Assembly (NCBI RefSeq): GCF_006540005.1
Contig: NZ_BJOC01000035.1
Coordinates: 1 to 42,961, forward strand
DNA length: 42,961 nt
DNA from: Halomonas halmophila
Lineage (GTDB): Bacteria > Pseudomonadota > Gammaproteobacteria > Pseudomonadales > Halomonadaceae
Reading direction: 5' to 3'
The notes below the pieces were generated by a model that was not told where the DNA came from, did no database searches, and saw only the letters and a program-made list of their open reading frames with translations. The position numbers were made by a program, and so were the translations under genes. This document shows, one piece after another, positions 26,632-34,265 of this stretch. Within the stretch, counting starts at the first letter, position 1; every line of letters begins with the position of its first letter.

Positions 26632-26739
26632 GGAGGTCTCAATTTCCTAGCGCAGCACAATTAAAGGGTCCTCGGGCCAGCGACCGATTTCTTGAGAACC
26701 TCAGCGTAAACTTCCAGCGGCGTGCGCCTTGAGACCGCC
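26632..26739. mobile_element. Internally deleted IS30-family remnant
   Basis: The left end GGAGGTCTCAATTTCCTAGC then GCAGCAC matches the IS30-type terminal repeat (GGCGGTCTCAAT...GCAACAC) at most positions. The right end is TTGAGACCGCC. Between them lies only the last part of a transposase on the minus strand, readable as PLEVYAEVLKKSVAGPRTL and stop. That is nearly the same C-terminus as in the larger copy at 27899. About 108 bp remain of a full element. Confidence 0.75.
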
Positions 26740-26759
26740 GCCTACATTGGGTCTGCTCT

Positions 26760-27614
26760 TCATTCGCGCGACCATTTAGAAGAAGCTATTCCTAATTGCT
26801 CACATTCCTCATAAATCGGCTCTAGCTTTTCCAAAGCATATGACCTCCACTCATCAGGAAAATCAAAATTTTTTGTTGGATTCACCTTTTTTTCTAAACC
26901 TAAGCTTTCGACACCGCGCTCTTCCAAGCCAATAAATTTTAGCACTCTTTTTAGATTTTGGACGGGCTTTTCGCGAAAATCTTCAAAATAAAGTAGCATT
27001 AGCTGGTTTTCACTCAAAGAGGCTGTAAGCTTCCTGTAGTTTCTTGCATATTCTGCATTACACCAAAACCAAGGCTTATCTAACAAGTTTTTAAAATTTT
27101 CAAAACCAGCATCTAAAGCGTTATCTTCCTGTCCAACCCATTTCATGTGGAACTTATAATGAGACCAAAGCCTACTCAGTGGGTCTCGCAAGGTGTAAAC
27201 CACCTTAACATTAGGTGAAATTTCATGGACATTACGCCAACCCTCTTCATCCATTTGACAATATAGGTTTGAAAAATCAGCGCAAAACTTCTTACCGGGG
27301 TTTTGCGAGAAAAGACTTTCGTACCATTCGTTGCTTATTTCTTCAGGGTGAGCATAATTTGCATACCAAACGATCTCATCTATGTTTTGTGAAATAAACT
27401 TCGGATTGCCCGCACCGTATCTCTCCATCACTGACTTTAATTTAAGAATACGATTACGGTGATTTAGCTGTTTCTCAATACCTACCTTATTAGCAAAATA
27501 ATGAATCTCTTTTTCGGGAGTAAAATAAATATCCGGAAGATCTTTCAGCTGCTCATAGAGCCATGTAGTGCCAGCTTTCATGGCACCAACACTTAAAAAG
27601 AGATTGTTAATCAT
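26760..27614 (-). CDS. Sulfotransferase (AMKAGTTWL type)
   Basis: A 284-residue predicted PAPS-dependent sulfotransferase, paralogous to the gene at 24340-25167. The phosphosulfate loop is SVGAMKAGTTWLYEQL (residues 8-23). KEIHYFANK is the connecting motif, and the 3'-phosphate site is VVYTLRDPLSRLWSHY with R143 and S147. The C-terminal part includes LLYFEDFREKPVQNLKRVL, a family-typical helix region. It is low in GC and lies between an IS30 remnant (26632-26739) and the hybrid IS30 copy (27674-28945), consistent with acquisition as cargo. It is the first sulfotransferase gene downstream of the capsule export genes in the direction of transcription. Confidence 0.87.
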   Translation of the reverse strand: MINNLFLSVGAMKAGTTWLYEQLKDLPDIYFTPEKEIHYFANKVGIEKQLNHRNRILKLKSVMERYGAGNPKFISQNIDEIVWYANYAHPEEISNEWYESLFSQNPGKKFCADFSNLYCQMDEEGWRNVHEISPNVKVVYTLRDPLSRLWSHYKFHMKWVGQEDNALDAGFENFKNLLDKPWFWCNAEYARNYRKLTASLSENQLMLLYFEDFREKPVQNLKRVLKFIGLEERGVESLGLEKKVNPTKNFDFPDEWRSYALEKLEPIYEECEQLGIASSKWSRE

Positions 27615-27702
27615 AAGCCACCCATTATATAAAATCTTTTCAATGTATCAGTCTGGTCCCGGGAACTAAAAACGGCGGATGCAGGCTCTGAGTGCAACAC
27701 CG

Positions 27703-27860
27703 TCAATGTGTCGATGACGGAGCTTCATGGTGCTTCGCCATCTGCTCGCTCATCACCTCAATAGGGCACTTGAAGTCGAAGCGCTTTCGCGGGCGCATGT
27801 TCCGCTACAGCGCAATCTCATCCAGCTCTTGCTGGCTATAGACCGATAGATCGGCAAGTA
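27703..27860 (-). pseudogene. IS30 transposase C-terminal fragment (second lineage)
   Basis: The minus strand reads ADLSVYSQQELDEIAL, an in-frame stop, then RNMRPRKRFDFKCPIEV and MSEQMAKHHEAPSSTH. This is the C-terminal end of an IS30-family transposase distinct from the one that follows. Only this part survives, and the internal stop shows that it is dead. Confidence 0.75.
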
Positions 27861-27898
27861 CTGCCGTATGAGGGCGGTCCCAGGTTCCAGGCGCAACA

Positions 27899-28893
27899 TT
27901 ATTGAAGGGTGCTCGGGCCAGCGACCGATTTCTGGAGCACCTTGGCGTAAACTTCCAATGGCTTGCGCCAGTCCAGTGTCTGGCGCGGACGCGTGTTCAG
28001 TGAGGCGGCGATCTCGTCGAGATCGTCCGGGCTGTAGACCGACAGGTCCGCTCCCTTAGGAAGGTACTGCCGCAACAGACCGTTAGTGTTCTCATTGGAG
28101 CCCCGCTGCCATGAGCTATGCGGATCAGCGAAATAAATCGCCGTACCGGTCTTTTGCGTGATATCGGCATGCTTGACCATCTCTCTACCCTGGTCGTAGG
28201 TCATGGACAGACGCAGGGACCGCGACACCTCATTGAGCTTGTCACTGAAGCCGACGTATGCCGCCGCCGTGGTGCCATCGACTTTCGCCAACATGACAAC
28301 GCGCGTGGTGCGTTCCACCAGCGTCCCGACAGCAGACCGATTGTTAGCGCCAATGATGAGATCACCCTCCCAGAGTGACCCGGCATCAGGCGATCTTCAA
28401 TCTCTGGCGGCCGCATGTGGATACTGACCAGGACGGGAATCTGTTGTCGTCGATCCTGACCACGGCTGCGTGGCCGACGCTTGCCGTTGCCCTGACGCAA
28501 GCAGGCGATGAGCTCCTTCTTGAGGCTGCCACGGGGCATCACATAGAGGGCGTTGTAAATGGCCTCATGCGAGACCTGGCGACGTGAATCATGGGAAGAC
28601 ATGAGCTTCATTGTGCGGGCTATCTGTTGCGGTGACCAGTACTTGCGTAGCAGCTAGACCACCAGCTCGAACTGCTCCCCATTGGGATGCAGCTTGAGGC
28701 ACTAACGTGGCCGATGTCGTGTCAGACGAGCCCTTTAACCCTTGACCGGGTTGATCATGTGGCGAGTGATTTCTCGCGACAAGCTATTCGATGCACGCCC
28801 AGATGAGTGACGATGGCCCGGATCGAATGAGTCGCTCGCACCATCATGATGGCGGTTCGGTCTTCAGCAGAGAGAGCGATAGCAGTGAGTCAT
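27899..28893 (-). pseudogene. IS30-family transposase, broken by stops and frameshifts
   Basis: The region from an ATG at 28893 to a stop at 27899 is about the right size for an IS30 transposase, but it is not readable in one frame. N-terminal pieces such as LSAEDRTAIMMVRAT and LSREITRHMINPVKG lie in different frames with stops. The middle reads KYWSPQQIARTMKLM and SHEAIYNALYVMPRG. A two-base insertion near 28371-28376 breaks the family motif GH-WEGDLI. The C-terminal catalytic part is intact: MERTTRVVMLAKVDG, then YFADPHSSWQRGSNENTNG with the DDE-type Asp/Glu region. Transposition in cis is therefore unlikely, and any movement would need a transposase supplied from elsewhere. Confidence 0.88.
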
Positions 28894-28952
28894 AGCAACA
28901 CCTTACCTGATGGTTCATGTGTTGCACTTGGTCATTGAGACCGCCAGGGGGT

Positions 28953-30035
28953 TCAATCCCGATGATCGCGAATGATCATCACCAGCATGCTGAAGATGAA
29001 GGCCAGAAAGATGGTGACCAGCGCGAACACGGTGGTGTTGTAGAGACGGTCCGGCTTGGTGGGGTATTCCGGCATCAGCGGGCTTTGCAGCACGCTCACC
29101 TGCTTGAGCTTGCGGGCGGCTTCCAGTCGGGTGTTCTCCAGGGCAGAGAGCGCGCTGGAGTAAGTCTCCTGGGCGAACTGGGCCTGGAGTTCCAACGTCC
29201 TGTATTCGGAGGAAACCCGGTTCAGGGACTCGCCGGTGGCCTGAGCCAGGCGATCACGCTGCTGCTGGATCTGCTCGCGCATGGCGTCGATTTCGCTCTG
29301 CACGCGCTGCATTTCCGAGGAGCGCGCGCTCTGATAACTGGAAAGCGCCTGCCGTTGGGCCTTGAGCTGGGCCAGATTGCCTTCCAGCGTGGCTACCACC
29401 TGGTTGATGCTTTGTACGGTCTGCTCTGGTGCTACCAGACCTTCCTTGTTCTGGAATTCCAGCAGGTTGGTGCGAGCTTCCTTGAGGCGTTCGTTCAAAC
29501 GTTCCAGCTGGTCTTCCAGGAAAGTTACCTGCTCCTGTGCCAGGCGCTGACCCATCTGGTTCATATGGCGCTCACCCGCATCGAGCAATAACTGAACCAT
29601 CTGATGGGCAAACTCTGGCGTGTAGGCTTGAGCTCTCACGTTCAGAACCCCGGCATACTCGTCCATCTCGACAGTGACTCTTTGTTTGTAATAATTGTGT
29701 AGTTTTTCGATGGGGGCATTCCTGTCATCCAGCCGAGCCAGAAAGTCGCCGTTTTCGGTGTAGTGCTTGCGAAAGTCGAGCTGCTCCTGCACCTGTTTGA
29801 GCATATCGACAGAGAGCAAGTACTCTCGCAAAAGCAACAGGTCGGTATCACCACTGCCACCACCGAGCAGCGATGACATGCTCAGTTCTGGTTGAGCGAT
29901 CTGGGGGCTCTCGAGGACGACCGTGGCACGGGAGACGTAACGATCCTCGGCCCAGAAAAACCAGTAAAATGAGACAAGCACTATAGCGGCTAATGCCAAA
30001 AACCAATGGGGCTGGGTTTTGATGAAACGGACCAT
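28953..30035 (-). CDS. kpsE: Capsule polysaccharide export inner-membrane protein (KpsE/CtrB/BexC type)
   Basis: A 360-residue polysaccharide co-polymerase-like export adaptor. There is one transmembrane segment near the N-terminus (WFLALAAIVLVSFYWFFWA), then a large periplasmic domain with a long coiled coil (about 175-300, many Glu/Gln/Leu heptads). A second membrane segment near the C-terminus (VFALVTIFLAFIFSMLVMI) ends in RDHRD. The PxxPxxP-like SPLMPEYPTKPDRL lies before the last helix, as in KpsE relatives. It bridges the inner-membrane ABC transporter KpsMT and the outer-membrane KpsD. The ATG at 30035 has GGAA upstream; a GTG two codons earlier is the alternative. The IS30 copy ends just after its stop without damaging it. 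Confidence 0.9.
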   Translation of the reverse strand: MVRFIKTQPHWFLALAAIVLVSFYWFFWAEDRYVSRATVVLESPQIAQPELSMSSLLGGGSGDTDLLLLREYLLSVDMLKQVQEQLDFRKHYTENGDFLARLDDRNAPIEKLHNYYKQRVTVEMDEYAGVLNVRAQAYTPEFAHQMVQLLLDAGERHMNQMGQRLAQEQVTFLEDQLERLNERLKEARTNLLEFQNKEGLVAPEQTVQSINQVVATLEGNLAQLKAQRQALSSYQSARSSEMQRVQSEIDAMREQIQQQRDRLAQATGESLNRVSSEYRTLELQAQFAQETYSSALSALENTRLEAARKLKQVSVLQSPLMPEYPTKPDRLYNTTVFALVTIFLAFIFSMLVMIIRDHRD

Positions 30036-30131
30036 GAACACTTATTCCGATAAAAATTTTAAATACTAGACACTAAACAAAAGGATTGAAGAATCGTTTT
30101 AGGATTAATCTTCAGAATAAACAACCTCCCC

Positions 30132-31151
30132 TCAATCAGTCGAATTATCTGCCGCACCATGAGGGTTCAGATTATTTTCACTACCAGTTTGACTAGCGTT
30201 ACGAGCTTGCTGTAGGCGTTGTTTAGTCTGGTGGAATTGTTGATGCGCTTTCCGAAAACGTTTTCGGTATGGGCTGGGGTTGCCCGGGGTGACAAGCCCC
30301 AAGGATTTGGCATGTTCAAAGGCGTGTTTGGCTACTGTCAGCTCGTTTTCCTTTGTTTCTAGCCTGTTTTCGAGCGATTGAATATCATCGGCTTCAACAG
30401 ACTTCTTGCCTTTCTTCTGCATATTGGGGTTCGAAGTCTTAGGCTTTTGAAGAGTTCCGCTTCGTGGCGCAGCGTCCTGTTTCTCTCTCACCGCATCGGT
30501 TTCTGCATGGTAATCCGCAATAGCGTCCTTGATATCATCATACCAGATCGCTTGACCATCCTTGAGATAAATGCCCGCCTGGCAAAGCTGCTTCAGCATG
30601 CCCTCGCCGTGGGAAACCATGATCAAACTAGCCTGCCCAACCTTGTCCTTGAAAGCTTTCGATGCCTTGGCCTTGAAAGCACGGTCGCCGACTGCCGTAG
30701 CCTCATCAGAGAGGTAAATATCAAAATCGAACGCCAGGGAGAGGCCAAAATTCAGGCGTGCACGCATGCCGGATGAATAAGTCTTGATGGGTTCATCGAA
30801 GGCCTCGCCTATCTCGGCGAAGTCCTGCACCCGCTGGATTATCTCTTCCACCTGGTAGCGGCCACCATGTACCCGTGCCACGAATTTGACATTCTGGCGG
30901 CCGGTCATTGAGCCCTGAAAGCCACCCGCCAGGCCGATAGGCCATGAGACTCGGCAGTTCCTCTCGATAGCGCCTCGTTCGGGATTGTCCATCCCGGCAA
31001 TCAAGCGCAGCAAAGTGGACTTACCGGCACCGTTTCGTCCAACCAGACCAACACTTACCCCTTGAGGGATTGTCAGGTTGATGTTTTCCAGAACCCAGGG
31101 GCTACCATGATGATTATGATAGCGTTTGTAGAGGTTACGTATCTCGATCAT
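30132..31151 (-). CDS. kpsT: Capsule ABC transporter ATP-binding protein with C-terminal extension
   Basis: ATPase subunit of the capsule exporter. Residues 1-220 are a KpsT-type ABC domain: Walker A GRNGAGKST (38-46), signature YSSGMRARL (125-133), Walker B region DIYLSDEA with Glu150, and the switch His in MVSHGEGM. KpsT proteins are usually about 220 residues. This one is 339, with a polar, charged tail rich in Lys, Glu and Gln from about residue 225. It contains a likely coiled coil (ADDIQSLENRLETKENELTV) and a basic segment NPSPYRKRFRKAHQQF. The tail might recruit other locus enzymes or recognise the chain end, but this is inference. The gene follows kpsM by 12 bases. Confidence 0.9.
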   Translation of the reverse strand: MIEIRNLYKRYHNHHGSPWVLENINLTIPQGVSVGLVGRNGAGKSTLLRLIAGMDNPERGAIERNCRVSWPIGLAGGFQGSMTGRQNVKFVARVHGGRYQVEEIIQRVQDFAEIGEAFDEPIKTYSSGMRARLNFGLSLAFDFDIYLSDEATAVGDRAFKAKASKAFKDKVGQASLIMVSHGEGMLKQLCQAGIYLKDGQAIWYDDIKDAIADYHAETDAVREKQDAAPRSGTLQKPKTSNPNMQKKGKKSVEADDIQSLENRLETKENELTVAKHAFEHAKSLGLVTPGNPSPYRKRFRKAHQQFHQTKQRLQQARNASQTGSENNLNPHGAADNSTD

Positions 31152-31163
31152 AGGGATTCCGGA

Positions 31164-32036
31164 TTATTTAGCCTTGAGTCGATCGCGGAAACGCATTTGC
31201 ATCATCAACCCAAGAGCAAGTGTCACCAAAGCCCATATCCAGTAGTACGTCGCGCTGGTGCCGTGAATCACCTGATAGCCATCGAAAAAACTGGCCCGCA
31301 AAAGCTCGAGACCATGTACGATAGGGTTGAGCATCACGTATTCAAGCAGCCAATGCGGCAGATTATTCAAGGGAAAAATCACGCCGGAGAGGATTAACAA
31401 GGGCATGTTGAGCATACGTACTACTTTGGCGATCTCCGGCACCATGCTGCCCGCCACCGAAACTATCAACCCTAACCCAAGCCCCAGGCACCACAAGGCC
31501 AACCAGTCCCACATGGCATACAGAGCTTGATCCGGAAACAGGCTCATACCCAACAGAAAAGCACCAATGATAAATATCAGAAAGATGAAGGTCCTCAACA
31601 TCACTTCAAGGAAATTTCGAACCAGCACTGGATCAACCGGTTGTACCTGACGGTAGGCGAAGAGTGCTTGATTGGCTTCTATCGAGCCAAGCGCTCGCAT
31701 CATGCCTTCTCGCACCAGAAAAAACCCCATCATTCCGACGATCATCCAGGGTATGAACTCGGCCCCAACGATTAACCGATCCCCGCGTATAAAACCGCGA
31801 ATGCCAATCATGATCAACGTGAACATCATGGGCTCGGCAATCATCCAGAACCAGCCCATACGGTCCGTCATGGTACGGCTGATTGCCTCACGCATGAACA
31901 TGGCGTACCACACACTGCGTGTGACTTGCCACGGCGACCGTTCGGTACCATACGGCCCACGAGAGAATATCTGAAACATGAGTATTAAACCTGCTAGCAA
32001 GGAATCAGACGGTCTGGTGACCGTCTGATTGATCAT
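31164..32036 (-). CDS. kpsM: Capsule ABC transporter permease
   Basis: Membrane subunit of the KpsMT exporter, ABC-2 family, 290 residues. About six hydrophobic segments are visible, for example FWMIAEPMMFTLIMIGIRG, WMIVGMMGFFLVREG, TFIFLIFIIGAFLLG, LALWCLGLGLGLIVS and LLILSGVIFPLNNL. The family-typical PLLILSGVIFPL followed by NPIVHGLELLRASFF is present. The N-terminal roughly 30 residues before the conserved region are slightly longer than in E. coli KpsM. It carries the finished polysaccharide across the inner membrane with KpsT. It is seven bases from the kpsD stop and clearly part of the export operon. Confidence 0.93.
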   Translation of the reverse strand: MINQTVTRPSDSLLAGLILMFQIFSRGPYGTERSPWQVTRSVWYAMFMREAISRTMTDRMGWFWMIAEPMMFTLIMIGIRGFIRGDRLIVGAEFIPWMIVGMMGFFLVREGMMRALGSIEANQALFAYRQVQPVDPVLVRNFLEVMLRTFIFLIFIIGAFLLGMSLFPDQALYAMWDWLALWCLGLGLGLIVSVAGSMVPEIAKVVRMLNMPLLILSGVIFPLNNLPHWLLEYVMLNPIVHGLELLRASFFDGYQVIHGTSATYYWIWALVTLALGLMMQMRFRDRLKAK

Positions 32037-32042
32037 GCACCA

Positions 32043-33752
32043 TCAGAGATCCAGCGCGACCTTGGTGGCCACGGCGATCTGATAGAGGATCTGCGTGATC
32101 GACTTGCCGAGCTCGATGTTGCTTGTCGGTGCGGCTGGCAGCACGATGATTTCGTCACCGGCACGCAGGCGAGCATCATCGGCCGGCACCACGGCACCAT
32201 TGCGGTGCGCCACGAGGATCTGGTCATCGTCGGCCCGCGAGGTGAGGCCACCGGCTTGTTCGATGTAGTCTTCGACGGACATGCCCGGCGTGTATACCAC
32301 AGCCTGGGGCATGGTGACCTCGCCGCTGAGCAGAATGGCGTCGTTGGACTCGGGGATGTTGATCACATCGCCGTCCTGCAGGCGCACGTTGGCGATGTTG
32401 CCATTGCCGCGGGCGACGACCAGCTGACCGGAGGGCTCGACCTCGGACGCTTCCTCGACGAACTGCTTGATCAGTTGCGCCTGCTGCACCTGGATCTTGC
32501 CCTCTTCGGCCGTTCTCGCCGGGTAGCCCAGATAGGTGGTCTGCAAACGGCGCAGGCTCTTCTCCAGGGCGGCTTCCTGCTGCTCGGCCACGCTGTCGCG
32601 CAGGATCGAGATATCGCGCACGCTGGTCATGTCCCTGGGTACGCTGATGGCGTCAAGGAACTCGCCCAGGTGGGCGTTACGCGGCAGTGCATAACGCGAG
32701 GGCCCGTAATAGCTGCCCTGCACTTCCACCACGATGGTGTCGGCACGCTTGTCGGAGCTGAACAGTACTTCGTCGCCACTCTTCACGGTCTGGTTGTTGA
32801 ACTCGTTAAGCGCGAAGTAATCGGCCATGGGGCCGTCGGCTCGGTCACCGCGCAGCAGCACATGGGATACACCGCTTTTGAGGCGAGCCAGTTGCTTGAC
32901 GTCTGCCCCGCTGAGTTGCTGACCCTGCAGCTCATAGCGGTATTCGCGCTTGACGTCGCCGGTCACGGCGATGGCCGGGCCACGCTCCTCGACCACGATG
33001 GTATCGCCATCCTTGAATTGAGGACGCGGGATATCGCCATCGATCAGAAAATCGTAGAGGTCGATGGTGGTCACGGTGCGGCCGTTGCGCTCGACGCGGA
33101 TCTGACGGTAGCTGCCGAGTTTCTGGTCGATGCCACCGGCTTGATCGAGGAAGTAGAGCACCGAGTCGGACGGCGTGCCGGCATAACGGCCGGGGCTGTC
33201 CACATAGCCGGTCACGAAGACGCCCACCGGCTGCACACCCTGCAGATTGGTGTAGACCTCCACGTCTTTCGGGTAAACATTCTTGATGGCCGAGCGGACC
33301 GCTGAGTCCATCTGCTGGCCGGTCATACCCTGTACACTGACTGGCCCGATGGAAGGAATAAAGACGTTGCCCTGGGCATCGACCGGCATGGTCTGTTCGA
33401 TTTCCACAGCACCCCATGCGCGCAGGGTGACCTGGTCGCCGGGCTTGATCTGGTAGTTACTGTTCAGGCCGTCGGCCATGGTGCCACGGAAGCCGCCCTC
33501 GAAGAGGTTGGCACCGAAGGGCGGCAGTTCATCGAGTTGTGTCTTCGGCGGGTTGTCTACCGGACCGTACCTGGGATTGCTCCAGTCGGCCCGCGGGCTG
33601 GCATCGACACTGCCGTCGCCCAGCGACCCGCTCTCGGACTGGCTGATGCCCGTGCTGGGCTGCACGAAGTTCTGGGCGCCGGCCAGGCCGGGCAATAGGC
33701 AGAGGCTGGCGACCAGGGCCGCACTGAGTGTCATCTTCCTGGGGTTGATCAC
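32043..33752 (-). CDS. kpsD: Capsule export outer-membrane/periplasmic protein (KpsD, OPX family)
   Basis: A 569-residue outer-membrane polysaccharide exporter of the Wza/KpsD (OPX) superfamily. The signal peptide is MINPRKMTLSAALVASLCL then PGLAGAQ. The polysaccharide export domain includes YQIKPGDQVTLRAWGAVEI and GNVFIPSIGPVSVQGMT. SLBB-type repeats follow, such as GVFVTGYVDSPGRYAG with LYFLDQAGG, and AILLSGEVTMPQAVVYTPG with VEDYIEQAGGLT. It lacks a lipobox, as KpsD does, unlike Wza. It works with KpsE to move the capsule through the periplasm and outer membrane. Its ATG overlaps the stop of the upstream lipoprotein gene (ATGA at 33749-33752), implying coupled translation. Confidence 0.92.
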   Translation of the reverse strand: MINPRKMTLSAALVASLCLLPGLAGAQNFVQPSTGISQSESGSLGDGSVDASPRADWSNPRYGPVDNPPKTQLDELPPFGANLFEGGFRGTMADGLNSNYQIKPGDQVTLRAWGAVEIEQTMPVDAQGNVFIPSIGPVSVQGMTGQQMDSAVRSAIKNVYPKDVEVYTNLQGVQPVGVFVTGYVDSPGRYAGTPSDSVLYFLDQAGGIDQKLGSYRQIRVERNGRTVTTIDLYDFLIDGDIPRPQFKDGDTIVVEERGPAIAVTGDVKREYRYELQGQQLSGADVKQLARLKSGVSHVLLRGDRADGPMADYFALNEFNNQTVKSGDEVLFSSDKRADTIVVEVQGSYYGPSRYALPRNAHLGEFLDAISVPRDMTSVRDISILRDSVAEQQEAALEKSLRRLQTTYLGYPARTAEEGKIQVQQAQLIKQFVEEASEVEPSGQLVVARGNGNIANVRLQDGDVINIPESNDAILLSGEVTMPQAVVYTPGMSVEDYIEQAGGLTSRADDDQILVAHRNGAVVPADDARLRAGDEIIVLPAAPTSNIELGKSITQILYQIAVATKVALDL

Positions 33753-34159
33753 CGGCCCATCCTCCTTGACTGAGTTTGCGTCACCAATCGGTGGGCGACC
33801 CAGCTACCGTCAGCGGTCTTGCAGGCCACTGCGGTGCGCATTGAACTGCCCCGCAACGATGTGACCTGCAAATGGCGGCATTCGCGACCGCTGGCGGCGA
33901 AATAACTCGCCTCGGCCATGACTTCGACGTTGGCGCCCCAGGGGCTCTGCTGCAGCACCACGGTGGAACCGGGAGCTGCCTGGCTGAGAAAACCATTGAG
34001 ATTGGCGCCAACCGGGGTGCCCTGAGTATTGGCGACCACTGAGCCGGCGTCGTTCTGATAGCCCTGCTGGGCAGCACAGCCGGTCAGACCTGCCGCCAGG
34101 GCGAGCAGTAGCACGGAGGCACTACGCCGCAGCCCGCGGCCGGGGTGTTGATGTGGCAT
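33749..34159 (-). CDS. Small lipoprotein coupled to kpsD
   Basis: A 136-residue predicted lipoprotein: basic N-terminus, hydrophobic ASVLLLALAAG and lipobox LTGC with the cysteine at residue 28. The mature part contains PGSTVVLQQSPWGANVEV, then SYFAASGRECRHLQV with a second cysteine and AVACKTADGSWVAHRLV with a third, suggesting one disulfide. This resembles small envelope proteins annotated as DVU3141 family, which are found beside polysaccharide export genes, but I am not certain. The four-base overlap with kpsD and an AAGGAA start site argue that it belongs to the export apparatus, perhaps assisting KpsD at the outer membrane. Confidence 0.72.
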   Translation of the reverse strand: MPHQHPGRGLRRSASVLLLALAAGLTGCAAQQGYQNDAGSVVANTQGTPVGANLNGFLSQAAPGSTVVLQQSPWGANVEVMAEASYFAASGRECRHLQVTSLRGSSMRTAVACKTADGSWVAHRLVTQTQSRRMGR

Positions 34160-34265
34160 TGGGGTTTCCTTGCGATATCAGCTTGACGCTGCCCTCCCGA
34201 CGGGCACCTGAACCAGAATGCTCAGAAGCCCGCCGGAAGTCCTTTCAGGAGCCTGTCAAAGCGTA

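Larger units (their letters stand above)
27674..28945 (-). mobile_element. Decayed hybrid IS30-family insertion sequence
   Basis: Imperfect terminal inverted repeats bound the element: GGCGGATGCAGGCTCTGAGT plus GCAACAC at 27674-27700, and the reverse complement of GGCGGTCTCAATGACCAAGT plus GCAACAC at 28919-28945. It is about 1.27 kb. Inside are the C-terminal end of one IS30 transposase (27703-27860) and most of a second, different one (27899-28893). The element looks like a recombinant of two IS30 relatives. It ends eight bases from the stop codon of kpsE. Confidence 0.8.
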
